Of a stretch of 64,000 bases of DNA, positions 12,040-23,800 are shown one piece after another. The stretch spans positions 62,001 to 126,000 of the forward strand of contig VIIQ02000621.1 in assembly GCA_007449985.2 (NCBI GenBank). Direction: 5' to 3'. The number at the start of each line of letters is the position of its first letter. The first letter of the stretch is position 1. Below the pieces are notes generated by a model, which had not been told where the DNA came from, ran no database searches, and worked only from the letters and a program-made list of their open reading frames with translations. Source of the DNA: Desmodesmus armatus (Eukaryota > Chlorophyta > Chlorophyceae > Sphaeropleales > Scenedesmaceae). The position numbers and the translations under genes are program-made.

Positions 12040-15000
12040 TCAGTAGCGGCAGCTACGGTTGTCCTCCCAGCCCCAGGACCTCCCCAAGGAATCCCGCACA
12101 GAGTTGTAGTAGTTCGACAGCCCCTTGCACTTGGGCGCCGTGAGCCACATGAACCCATTATCCTGAATCCTAAAGGCACAGCTGGCGCCGTCCTCCCAAC
12201 CCCAGATCTCGCCCGCGCGTGTCTTTACGCTGTTCAGAGTGTTAGGCACCCCTCGGCACGCAGGTGCGCTCGGCCACGTCAGCGCAGGCTTGCCGGGTTC
12301 TCCTGTGACTTGGAGCCTTGTGCCGCGGAACGCGCAGCTGCGGTCATCCTGCCAGCCCCACAGGCGCCCGCTGCGGTCGTAGATGCTGTTGCTGGTGGAG
12401 GGGGCTTCCTTGCAGGTTGGGGCGTTGCCCCATGCGATGTACACGGGGGTGCGCAGGAGTGTCTTGAAGGTGCAGCTCTGGCCATTCTGCCAGCCCCATA
12501 ACCGACCTTCAGAGTCTGCAGGATTCAGCAAGGGAGGATCACGCAAGTCAGATGCAAGCAAGTGCACTGATCCTGCCTTGTATCTGGTGACGTGTTTGGT
12601 AGATGCGAGAACCCATCGTGCGCCCGGGCTATTGGCTAGCGCTGCAATCAAACTCTGTCCACGGATTGTGACAATCGCCGAAATGCACTGCACTGCACAG
12701 TACTGTACTTGCAGTACAGTACAGTGTACTACAATGTACTGGACTGTGTTGTACTGTACTGTACTTACCTGGCTCTGCCATCCCGTCAGGCTTGCCCTTG
12801 CAGGCAGGAGCCAGCGGCCACAGGATAACCCTGGTCGGCTGCTTCACAGGCTTGGACGTAGTCGCGTTCACTCCTGGCGGCGACACAGGCTTGGCTGCTG
12901 CCGGCTTTGGTGAAACCTTTGGCAGCTGGAGAGGAACACTGGGAATCTCTTCCACTGTCTGGTTCTGCCTGCCGGGCGGCTGCTTAGGCCTAGCTGCTGG
13001 TGGCTGTGCAGGCTTCTTGATAGGGATGCTCTCTTCCTCGATTGCTTCTTCGATGACCTCCACAGGGACCTCTCTCTGCAGCTCGGGGCTGGGCTTGGGG
13101 CTGGGGCTGGGGCTCGGGCTAGGGCTGGGGACGGGATCCAGAAGAGGGACAGGTGATGCAACAGGGATGACAGCAGGTGCTGATCGAGGTACGGTCCTTG
13201 GCACCTGTGCTGTGCTTGAAACCTGCGGCTTCTTAGTCGGCTCCTGCAGCTGCTGGGGAGCTGATACTGTTACTGGCCGGCCAAAGAAGTCACTGAGGGG
13301 CCCGGTCAGCATCTTTGAAGAGCTTTCCTTGATCTGGCTCGCAAGTTTCTCCCGCTCTGCTGGGTCGGCAGGCGCAGGGACTTGGAACTCCGTCGACAGA
13401 GTTGCAGGGGCGCCAGCACCAGCCTGTGCGAGGGTTCTGTGGGGTCTAGGGCGGTCCAAACCCAGGCCGTCTTCTGAGAGCAGTAGGCGCTTCTTGAGGG
13501 CGGGGCGGGGTAGCCGGGGTGCGGTTGGTGGCTGCGGTACTGCAGCGCTGACTGGCATGTTGTTGCAGGTGACGCTGTTGATGTTGACTTCGCTGGGTTT
13601 TATGCCAAGGGAATTTGCGTAGGCCTTCCGGAAGACACCCAGGTAGCCCTGCAAAGACACACATACACACCGGTAGGGTTGTGTGCCCTTGTAGGACTAT
13701 CTTGATGGGATGTTATAGAACCGCATGCATGTCTGTCGTGTATCTCAAGTGTTCAACACACACCCCACAGCATGTTGAATCTGGTGAACACAAGACCTGG
13801 ATTGTGCCTTCAAGGCAACTTGTGCCGGCTTCCAGTTGAAAGCACAGCATGCAGCCAGTCAGGGTTGCAACCAAACTGCCACTGGATGTGTGCAACCAAA
13901 GGCAAAACCGATCTGGCAGGGTTGAAACTTCTCAGCGACTCAAGGGCCGCAGTTTACACACGAAGTACTGGGAGGCCTAAGCCTAAGTGGACTGCCAGGG
14001 CTTAAAGTTCATTTCCTGCTGAGGAATGCTGTGCTTCAGCCTAGGCGGCTGCATGACAGGGCCTGTTGTGCACCGCCTCCTTGGAAACACCTGTGCGGGT
14101 GTGGGGCCCCTGCTGATGAATGCTGTGCTTCAGCCTGGGCTACTGCATGACAGGAGCCCGTTATGCACCAGGTTACTGCACAGCATGCATCAGCAGGAGC
14201 CCCCCGCACGGGTGCCTCCAAGGTGATGCGGCTGCCCAGCACAGCAGGAGGACCTCTTTACCCTTTACACATGACCTGTAGCCGCCGCAACAGCAGTCAA
14301 ACGCCAGCAATGGAATGAATCCTTACTTGTCCATCCTTCTGTCAGCGGCGCTCACCTCTACCCTCCTGCTGCTGTCTTGCGCCTTGCCAAATAGGCTCCC
14401 GCACACCGGTTCCGACGACGTGCTCCCATCCGGCGGTACTGCCACGTCGATCTTGAAAGTCAGCGGTGGTCCACGTCTGCCCTTGGCAGCTGCTGCAGCC
14501 GCTGCCCTGTTGGCTGCATTCTGCCTGCTGACAGGCACTGCGATAGCCACAATGATACCAAACAGCAGCGCCAGCATGAACCCTACGAGTAGGGTCCAAG
14601 TGATGCATTTCTTCTTGCGGGCCTGCTGCTGTGGCTGCGCCTTGCTGGGCGTGTCTGGCTGCTTCTCTTGGGCTGCTGCTGATGCTGAGGGGTCACTTAA
14701 GGTAGGGTCAGGGCCTGGAGTGGGGGCGTCTGCTTCTGCGGGAGGCTGCTTGGCACCACGCTTGAGGGCCCCGACACCTGCAGAGTTGCAGTGAGATAGA
14801 ATGGAAGAAACAGGCTGGTGGTGAGTTGTCGTGTGGACATATTCTCAATCACATGCCATAAGGGAGGCGGGGAGGTGGACAGTGCAGGCAGCAGGGGCGC
14901 ATGCAGCTGCCGCATTGTGCGATAAGTGGGTCTGACGAAAGCAATCCAGTATCTGCAGGCGCTGTTGGGAAGTGAGGTGTGCGTACAAGCGTCGACATTC

Positions 15001-18000
15001 AGCAGTGCAGTCTTGGCCGCCGAGAGCTTGCTTGAGTAGGCGTGAGGGCTTACTGGCTGTTGGGGCTGATGGGCTGGTGCACAGTGACAGAGGGTAGTGC
15101 GTTGTGCTGTGTGTGCGTTGTGCTGTGTGTGCAGTGTGAAGCCTTGCACGACATGTCCCCCTCTTGGTTTGCACACAATGTGCTCCTTGTCACCTGTCCC
15201 ACGTCGACCCTTGCGGTATTGACTCTCAACTAGCATAAACAATCATCGCTGCACAGGCTGAACACAGTGGCGCAATGAACTGCCCCTTCCTCACCCAGAA
15301 GTGCGGTCAGTGAGCCTATAAGAGTCTTCTTCCCGCCTCCTGCGGAGCTCCTTCGCTTCTGCTGCTGCTGCTGCAGGCTCCGCGGCGCCATAGCCGGCGG
15401 CTGCTCGATGTCAGCCTGTGCTGCTATGTCAGCCTGCGGCTTTCCTCCAGCTGTTGATGACGTTCTGCTGCGGCTTGACCTGGACGCATGATAGTGCAAA
15501 ACACGTGGTGTGGCTGTCGCCATCACGGCAAACATGACAAATCATCATTTGCATGTGTCGAAGCTAACTGCTGTGTCAGTGCTCTCTGCCCGCGATGCAC
15601 TGGGTGGTGCTAGGCACACCACCGCGTCACTGGGATTGACAGCTGGCTTGGTGGGTGCTGTGCATTGCCCTCATACCGGACGTGAGAGAAAGGGTATGTC
15701 AAGCAATAGGCCATAGGGATACCCTGACAAGCCCATTCCTGTACTGTAATGTACCTTCATGTCATTGTATGGACAGCGTGATGCAAAAAATGATTTCTGC
15801 CACCCACAACTTTGTTCGCAATAAAGGAATCCATCAAAACACAATGAAATACTGTGTTATTGTTCCCACCTGGAGCGTCTGCGGGCACTTTTTGCCGCTG
15901 CAGCAAAGTTTGTTTATTCGATATTATTATTTATATTATATAGTATCATCATTACAAGCAATAAAGGAATACTTCGAGCTTGTTCCCACCTGGAGCGCCT
16001 GCGAGCACTTTTTGCCGCTGCTGCAGCTGCTGCAGGGTCTACCACAGCAAACCCTGGTGATGAGGGCCCCTCGGAGCGAGGACTGGACCCAGACCCAGAC
16101 CCAGACCCATATGAGCTGGCAGAGCCTATGGAGCCGCCAGTACCGGCGGCTGCGGCGGCTGTAGCGGCGGCTGTGGCGGCGGCTGCGGCGGCTGCAGCCT
16201 CTGGTGCTGACGAGGCGAGCTGCTTGCCGCGGGGGCTGTCGTGGCGGGTGGCCTCTTGGGTTGTGCCTAGCTTTTGCCCACGGGGTGGTGTGGCGGCTGG
16301 CGTGCCTGCGGAAATGTGGCTGGGTGTCAGTGGTTGCTAAGAGGATGCCAGACTGCAATGTGGTTGCGAACAGGTGTGAGAAGCATGTGGCGCAGACTGA
16401 CTGCGCTGGGCGGTCAACCCAGCGCGATGGCAATGAGCAACCAGCGGCAGTTGACTTTTGGAAGGCGACAGAGTGGTGATTGCTCCAGGTGTTGGGCATG
16501 GTTCCCCAAGTACACTATCTCACCACTACAGGCGCAGACTTGCTACAGAAGGGCTGGTAAAGACACCATTCCCAGACACACACAATGCACAGCCTACAAA
16601 GCCTTTGCCTGGGCAATGTCACTACTACTATTATTACTACTACTACTAATATTACTATCATCACTACTTACTGGATCATCAATGCATGGTGCTGTTGTCT
16701 CACCTGTTGGGAAGAGGCCCTGCATCTGGCTGCGCTGCTGCTGATCCTCCCCTGCCTCAGCAATAGCTGCCAAGGCAGCGCCAGCAGCAGCACCCGCTGC
16801 TGCTGCAGCAATGATGTCAGCAGTCAGGGCTGCCACAGCAGACGTCTGCTGCTGCTTGCTGCGGCTGCTGCTGCTGCTGCCAGCCTCTGATATCTCACTC
16901 GTGGTGGTCACACCATGCCTTGGTGTCCTGCTCTTGCTGCTCCTGCTGGTGCGGGAAGTCGGAGGCTTGGGGAGTGGGTTCCCCAGGCCACCGGCACTGC
17001 TGCCGCTGCCACTGCTGCTGGTGACAATGCTGCTGCTGCCGCCGGCACTGCTGCTGCCAGCGCTGCTGCTGCTGCTGCCGGGTTTCACGGGGTGAGACAA
17101 CGGGCTTTTGCTGGCCTCGCCTGTTGCTGAGCTGCGTGCTGAGCCTGAGCCTGGGGACACCCGGGTGCTAAGTTTGGGCATGGCTGCAGCAGCAGCAGCG
17201 GCAAGGGCAGTGGCGGCAGCAGCAGCACTCTTGGCGACGCCAGGAGCTGCTGCTGCAGGTGCCGCTGGTGCTGCTGCTGCTGCGGGTGTGTCTGCTGCCC
17301 CGCTTGTCTGCTGCTCCAAAGGTAGGGGGCCTGAGGGGCGCTTCTGCAGAGATATGCTGGTCCCCATGACACCTGCTGCCACCATACCTGGCGAGGCTGC
17401 ACGAGCAAGCTGGGAGCGAGCTGGGCTCGAGTTCCGCAGAGGGCTGGAGGTACCCACTGGACTGTCTTGGCCTGCCATGTGGTGGGCGCCAAGCGCGCCG
17501 GAGTCTTGGCCCACGAGGCTAGCCATGCTGCCCAGGCTGCCGGTTTCTGAGGCACGTGACCGTGGGGTACCGAAGGTACCATAAGAGGACTCGGAGCTGG
17601 CAGCAGTAGGGACTGCTGGTGTCATTGGCAGGGTGATTGCTGGCAGCGGGGAGGGCTGCAGGGGCGTGCCGCTGCCGTCGCTGCCACCTGCTGACGAAGA
17701 CTGGCTGCTAGCTGAGAGCAGGTAGTGGCCCCTTGGAGAGGATCCGAAGCGGCCTGGGGCCCCGATGGTGGGGTGTCCTGATGCAGATGGTGTGGAAGCA
17801 GAAGGGCTGGCCACATCCACATCATCGAGACCCCCCAGAGTTGCAGGGGCTGGGGCAGGTGCTGCATCTTCTAAGGAGTGAAGGGTGGCTTCTTGGGTGC
17901 TTCCATCGGCCCGAGGGGCTGACATCTTCGCCCAACTTGGCGGGGTGCCTGGTGCTGCTGATTTCTTTCTGCTGGTGTGCTGTGGGTCTGATGGCGAGGT

Positions 18001-18081
18001 GCGCTTGTTGGCTGCTGAAGCAAGGACGCGTTCTCTTATAAAGTTGGCATACGTTATGCTCCTCTCTCTTGCGTTTGGCAT
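12040..18081 (-). CDS. LWGW-repeat membrane protein A (four C-terminal Trp/Cys units on a Pro-rich stalk)
   Basis: The model has six minus exons: 18081-16704, 16305-15990, 15479-15295, 14777-14356, 13648-12769, 12515-12040. It encodes 1218 residues and all phases agree. Residues 1 to about 680 are low-complexity Ser/Ala/Gly/Pro with basic patches, including RRRSRSSRSR. A Lys/Arg cluster then precedes one transmembrane helix at about 685-708 (TLLVGFMLALLFGIIVAIAV), suggesting a type II topology. Outside are a small module (FKIDVAVPP to VNINSVTC), a second one (LSTEFQVPAPAD to FFGRPVTVS), an (SP)n stalk near 13081-13135 and four units of about 40 residues. Each unit has AP-x-C followed by G-x-x-WGW and SC. 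The first unit is split by the last intron. I do not recognise the unit; a cell-surface or cell-wall role is inferred from the stalk. Upstream exons beyond 18081 are possible but not required. Confidence 0.75.
12680..12768. repeat. GTACTG/GTACAG simple repeat in last intron of paralogue A
   Basis: About 80 bases of interspersed GTACTG, GTACAGT and GCACTGC motifs immediately follow the donor at 12768. Units are imperfect and, because GTAC is self-complementary, can fold into hairpins. Paralogue B has no intron at this position. Confidence 0.7.
13682..13760. repeat. 80-bp dispersed repeat, copy 2
   Basis: TGTGCCCTTGTAGGACT to GTTCAACACA matches 4201-4280 at roughly 70% with the same ends and same plus-strand orientation. 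It lies in the intron 13649-14355 of the minus-strand paralogue A. Confidence 0.5.
14019..14223. repeat. Direct and inverted repeat cluster (foldback) in intron of paralogue A
   Basis: GAATGCTGTGCTTCAGCCT-GG followed by CTGCATGACAGG occurs at about 14022-14060 and again near 14116-14153. In addition, 14079-14128 (CCTTGGAAACACC to ATGCTGTGC) is an imperfect inverted complement of 14178-14223 (GCACAGCATGC to TGCCTCCAAGG), with about a 49-base spacer. This may be a decayed foldback or MITE-like element. Confidence 0.6.
15860..16027 (-). repeat. Tandem duplication of paralogue A exon 2 3' end plus donor site
   Basis: On the reverse strand the end of exon 2, GCGGCAAAAAGTGCTCGCAG to the donor GTGGGAAC (16027-15980), recurs in the following intron at about 15907-15860 with a few changes. 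The donor and the adjoining intron bases (CAATAAAGGAAT on the plus strand) are included. The offset is 120 bases. Extending exon 2 to the second donor would cross a TAA, so the first donor is used in the model. Confidence 0.88.
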
Positions 18082-18594
18082 CCCTTGCCTGGGAAGGCGC
18101 GCACGTGTGTTCCTACGCCAGTTGCTGCTTGAAGACGCTCAAAGCGCCTGGCGTGCGCTGAAACTTAAGTGCATTGCCTTCATCCAAGTCATCGCATCAT
18201 CAGAGAGGCGCTGTGCTGTGCCATAGTGACATGCTGTATGTGCAGGCAGTAAATCGACGGCAGCTTAATCTCGGCGCCAGTACAGCTAGATAGTATTGCA
18301 AATCGAAGAAAGATGCATAACGGCACGTTCCTGCTGGTTGACACAGTGTTGTGGAGTGTTGTTATGCACCTCAACTGCTGCATGTACATGCACACCATGT
18401 GCAGAAAGCTTTGCCTGTAACCACACCAAAAAGAAAAGTATCAAACGTGCCTTCAATTACTTGACTTGATGATCACTGTCAGCATGTGTCACCATCATCC
18501 GATCATCCCCAGGCTGGCCCTATGATGATTCTTGGGAGTAAAGGGGTGACTTCAGGGAGCTGGTGATGGATCAACCAAGGACAATTGTGGCATG

Positions 18595-18690
18595 CTGCCA
18601 ACAGCGGCTACCTAAGCTCATACCTGGCGTTCTGCCAACAGCGGCTACCCAAGTTCATACCTGGCTTCCTGCCAGCAGCGCTAGCTAGCT
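18595..18690. repeat. 37-bp tandem repeat (about 2.5 copies)
   Basis: CTGCCAACAGCGGCTACC-AAG-TCATACCTGGC is repeated at 18595 and 18632, with a partial third copy at 18669 (CTGCCAGCAGCGCTAGC). It lies 0.5 kb upstream of paralogue A. Confidence 0.85.
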
Positions 18691-20730
18691 ATAGCTCTCA
18701 TGCACATTGCAAAACCATGCAGGTCCAGTCGTTCCAGCAGGTGGAGGGTTTTGGTCAGGTGCACTTGTGCTAGATTGGCTAGCAGGATTGGTGGTCTATA
18801 AGTTCTTACAGCAGTGCAAATGCCATTGCTGCGTTGTTATGCTTTACTGCCAGTTACGCAAGCACTGTTGCTCCCCAACACCACCCAGGTTGTTAGTGGA
18901 TTGGTTGGCGCTATGGCTGTCTCAGATCTCGCCCCCAAAAAGCTGCTGTCAATCTTGATGGGAAGCTGCACTGGACTAAGTGAGTCAGAGGTGTTGTAGT
19001 ATCAGTTGTAGTGAGATCAGAGGTTGAAGCTGCCGTGTCTGTCAGAAACAAGTGGATAGTGATGCATATGCATGTGCAGCTGAAGCTAGACGAGCTTCAG
19101 CCGAGTATCAGTTGTTGCCTAGCCCTATGGTTTGCTGCCTTGGCACTGCGCCATCAGTTCAGAGAAGCACAGTTACTGGCCCTGGGCCTCAGCCTAGCTG
19201 CAGAGGTTATGACTGGTGCTGTTTGCTGAATCTCCTGCTTCATCACACCAGCCCCAGTGCTTGTCTTTCGCACTTATTCTCTCTTTGCCAGCTCACCAGC
19301 CTATTACATTTGCAGTACAACACTAGTGTCACAGAACACATGCCCACCTGCATCAGACCAGCCAATAGCCTGCAAGATCTAGATGTTACACACACCTGGA
19401 ACACCTACTAGATAGTACCTTGACCAGTCACTGACCTCCTAGAGCCACCACACAAGTCAACACAGCTGCATCATTCTGGCTATGGAGCTTGGTATCCTCA
19501 CAGCTGCATACCAATCATCAGCACCGTGGACACCAACGATCTTCACACAACCCGTACAGCGCAATACTGTCTCCAGTCATCAGCAGTATGCAAACACACT
19601 GCCAAATTTTTGGGCGTTGCCAGGCTGACACACATGCTACCATTGTTGGGCAGCCGCCGTGGCAGCTCATACCCTTCCCCACACAGGCACCCGGCTAACG
19701 GCTGACTACGCCAGATTGTGTGCGAATAACCATCAAAGCCGTTGCTCTAGGTCAAGCATACTGGTGCCTTCAAACTCTACATGCACAAGCTGCTTGAACC
19801 AACTGCGGCAGCAGTGTCACGCACACACAGCCTAAGAAACACACTGCTGCATGCTCCATTCAATGCTACGTGCCATCATTGCTGAGCGGTAGGTTCGTGA
19901 CCTGGTTTCATCCCACATCCAGGGCGTACTATCTGCGCAGAAGCCTTTGCACTTACATGCCAGGTGCGGCAGCTGGCATGTTATACAACAAGCCTCCCGC
20001 AATGCTGCTCACTACCATGCGTAAGATTATTGCAGTGCTGTGACATGGGCAGATGATCCACACAACCACTTTAGGACTACCCACACTGGGCCAATCACGA
20101 TTGTGCAACTGCAACTGAACATGGCCAGTGGGTTCTTCGACCAGTCACCTTCAACTTACTAGTTATCACAGAACCGTTCAAAGCAGTTCAGCTCGGCAGC
20201 CATTCACCCGGCACTACCAAACCTCATTACTCTAATGCACAAATTCTTGCAGCTGCAAAGAAGCAGGACACACGTGCACAGACATCCCCATGCTTTCTGC
20301 CACGGACAAACCAGCTCAGTTATCCCACCACCCTATCCCCTCCTCCCACCATCCCCACCCAGGCAAGCTTCACTAGCCCGCACCCTCCAAGCTGCTGATG
20401 CACATGCTGCTCAAAGTTGCTAGAGTCACTCTTCCCAGATGCAGTGCCAGTGGCTGGGAAGGTAGTCAGCCCTGCTTAGCACCTGCATGACAGTGCAGCA
20501 CCAAGAACATAGCACAGCACAGCATGTCAGACATTATATGGGACGTGTGGCAGACCATGGGCCGCAAAAGAACATCTGTACCGTACCGTAGTCACCCTTG
20601 CTAGCTGTACTTTGTGCATAGCTGCACCGCTAGCCTAGCTGAGTGCCAGTCTGCCTCTCAGACGCGCGCTATGCATGACCTGCTCTTGACACTCCCTGTG
20701 CATCAAACACACTGGTATATACATGCGCAG

Positions 20731-20735
20731 TTACA
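20731..20735 (-). terminator. Candidate polyadenylation signal TGTAA for LWGW paralogue B
   Basis: The plus strand reads TTACA (minus TGTAA), 154 bases beyond the stop codon of paralogue B. Motif and position fit a chlorophycean polyadenylation signal. Confidence 0.4.
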
Positions 20736-20888
20736 CAAAGGGGCTGCCAAAACAAACACCAAACAGGTGCCTTGACGAAAAGATATTTCAAAATTGGGAT
20801 GTGCTGTCAGTGCTGCCACTGATTGTCTGCGGGTGCAAAGCGCACCCAAAAAGCCTCACAGCCGGACCTCACCTGCCAGCCTTTGTAC

Positions 20889-23800
20889 TCAAGATGAGAA
20901 CCTGCAGCTCTCGTTGTTCTCCCATCCCCATAAGCGTCCCAGGTTGTCCCGAACCGCGGTGAAGAAATTCGGCATGCCCTTGCACACCGGCGCCGCCGCC
21001 CAGGTGACCTTCGGCGCTCCATTCTGAATCCGGAAAGCGCAACTCCTCCCGCTCTCCCAACCCCACAGCTGACCCTGCGGGTTCCTCACGCTGTTGCGGG
21101 CATCAGGTGCGCCACTGCATGAGGGAGCAGCATCCCAAGTGATCACCACCTGACCAGGAGCAGGGGAAGCCTGCACAGCTGGGCCCCTGTATGCACAGCT
21201 GCGGCCGTCCTGCCAGCCCCATAGCCGGCCTTGTGCATCGTAGACGCTGTTGCTGGTTGTCGCCCTGCTTGCACAGCTCACGGCGTTGTCCCAGTTGATT
21301 GTGATGGGCTGGGCGCTGGGGGTTTTGAAGGCGCAGCTGCGCCCGTCCTGCCATCCCCACAGCCGCCCTTCTACGTCTGGTGTGGCTGTATGGCCGCTGG
21401 CTTTGCCCTTGCATGGCACGGCAGCGGGCCAGCTGAGGCCCTCCGAGAAAGTGTTTGCGGGCGTCGGGGGAGCCGGGTATCCCGCCCGTGGGGACGGGGA
21501 CGGGGTGAGGGTGACCAACACTGGGGTGGCTTCCTCTGGGCCGACGGCACCGGGAGACGGCAGTGGCGGCGGCTTGACCGTGGGCCGCACAGGTGGCGGC
21601 GGCGCTGGCGGCTTCTGCTGCCCGAAGGGCCACCTTGGCCGTGGAGACTGCTGAGGCTTTGGGGACGGCTGTGGTCTGAACATGGGTGGCAGTATGCTGC
21701 CCCATGTGCCTGTTGGCCGCGGCACAGGGCTTGGAGCAGGAGGGAGAGCAGGGGACGGGGATGGGGATGGCGACGACGCTGGCTTCTCTGCGACTGTGGG
21801 GACGGGCCTGGGGGAGGGCCGAGGGATCGGCCCTACAGGCTTCTCTGGGTACTGAGGGCTCACTGGAGATGGAGAGCGCAGCGGGGCTGGGACAGGGGGT
21901 GCCTCTTCCACAGGCCGCGGCTCCGCCTCTTCAACTGGCTGCTCTGCTGGGTCGTCAATCGGCCTTGGGGAAGGCGAGGGCGAGGGCGAGGGCGAGGGCG
22001 AGGGTGAAGCCACTGGCTGCTCTTTCGGCACCTGGGTGGCATTTGGCCGTTGCTTGGGCACCTTCGGCACTGCGGGTGCGGCGACCTGTGGCACCTTTGG
22101 CCGCGGTTGTGGGATCTGCGGCTTTACTGTTGCGTTCTTGGGCAGTGCTGCGCCTGTGGGCCGTGGTCGCGGTGAGGGTAGGGGCTGCTCAACCGCTGGC
22201 GTGACCTCGACCGGCCAGTTGAAGAGGTTGCTCATGCTCGACTCCAGGATCTCCGGAGACATCTCGGAAACCGTTGCAGAGAGGTCGGCACGCTGGGCGG
22301 CATCTGCAGGTGCCGGCACGGTGAACTCTGTTGTTAGAACCGCGGGCTTTGCGGGCGCTGCTGGCGCAGCGTCTTGGCTCATCGCGGAGAGATGTCGGCT
22401 TGCAGCGCCAGCGTCATCATCAAGCAGCAATGCACGCCTTCTGCTGGGAGGCTGCACCGTTGCCCATGTGACCGGCGCCGGCTTCGGTGCAGGAGCCGGT
22501 GCCGGTGCGGGCTGTTTGCCGGCGGTGCCGGTGGCCGGTGCAGCTCGTCGCACGGGGCGCCCATCACATGTCAGGCTGCTGACCTTGATGTCAGATGTCT
22601 GCATGCCCAGTGCCTTGGCATATGCCTGCTTGAATGTGGCTAGGTAGGCCTGTAGCCGCAGCACAAAGGGTAAAGACAGCAGCAACAAAACATGGATGAT
22701 TGTTCGACGACTGCAGTGTTCAGATGCCAGCAACGCTTGCACCTCCCTGATCACAAGGAGCTCCATGGTCTCCACTGGCTTCACATTGCGACTCGCTGCA
22801 TTTGTGAAACTTGACACTTCCACCCGCAACGGACAAGGTTGCACGCGTCAATGCTCATGCCCCTCCAGACAACCCTAGCCGTCACACTTACGTCCAGCTT
22901 GCCCCTGTCTCCCACAGGGCTGAACAGCTCAGCACACGAAGGCGGCGGCTGTCCGTCCTCCCCTGGTGGCAAGGCAAGGTTGACCTTGAAGGCCATGGGT
23001 TGACCAGGAGCCGCTGCCGCAGGCACTGCTGCTCCCTTGGCCGGTGCTGCAGGAGCCTGGCCCACTGCTGCTGCTGCTGTGCCCCTCTGCTGACTCATGG
23101 TGATCCCAATTGCTGCCCCAATGCCACCTAGGATGCCTAGGATCACTAGGGGGATCACAATGCACAGGACGCGCTGCTTTTTGCTCCTGCGGGGCTTGCG
23201 GTCCCCTGCAGCTGCACGTTTGGACTTCTGCTTGTCTGCTGCGGGGCCTGCAGCGGCCGGACCCTTGCCTGGATCTTGTGAGGTGGGCTGCTTCTTCCCA
23301 CTCTTGCCACCTTTGCCATCGTATGATGAAACACCTGGCAGGTGTGACAGCAGTGGGAGGGCAGCAGTGCAGCAGTTTGCCAGTGGAATTGCCCGCAGAA
23401 GAAAACAAATCTACCAACTAGAAGCCACATGATATGCTCCAGCTACTAAACCAGGCTACCAACCTACTGCACAGTTGCAACTAGGGTTAGTAGCCCGGCC
23501 AGTCTGTCCGTACGGCATTGGCAAAATCGGCAGCAACAAGTTGGGCGTCAGTTTGGGAGCCAGCAATGGTTTGCGCATGCATGTTTTCAGGGCAGTAGGT
23601 CCACCCTTTGATACCCCAGCTGCCAACAGTGCAGAATCACCACAGTCAGGGACCAAGCACCCGGCCTGTCATAGAGAATGAATGCAGACAGCTTCGATCA
23701 AGTTTAGTCTTTTGCAGCAGTCCATTCACTTGTACCCTGTCAACACGCATCCATACAGTGCTGGCTGGATATACATCATACATGTGGTTGGCTGTAGATG

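Larger units (their letters stand above)
18082..20888. other. Intergenic region between LWGW paralogues A and B
   Basis: This 2.8-kb region lies upstream of paralogue A and downstream of paralogue B, both on minus. It must hold the A promoter and the B 3' UTR. It has no open frame with domain content or splice structure. It contains the 37-bp repeat at 18595-18690. Confidence 0.5.

Noticed and set aside
12792..13622. Long plus-strand open frame opposite LWGW paralogue A
   Set aside because: It is the antisense shadow of the Pro/Ser-rich stalk; Gly/Leu-rich content mirrors the (SP)n codons and no start or splice context exists.
15936..16499. Minus open frame beginning MPNTWSNHHSV
   Set aside because: Wrong frame over paralogue A exon 2; the Arg-rich run is a frame shift of the Ala/Gly-coding repeat.
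21231..22204. Long plus-strand open frames opposite paralogue B
   Set aside because: Antisense of the stalk and LWGW exons; composition (Arg/Gly/Trp-rich) follows from the complementary codons.
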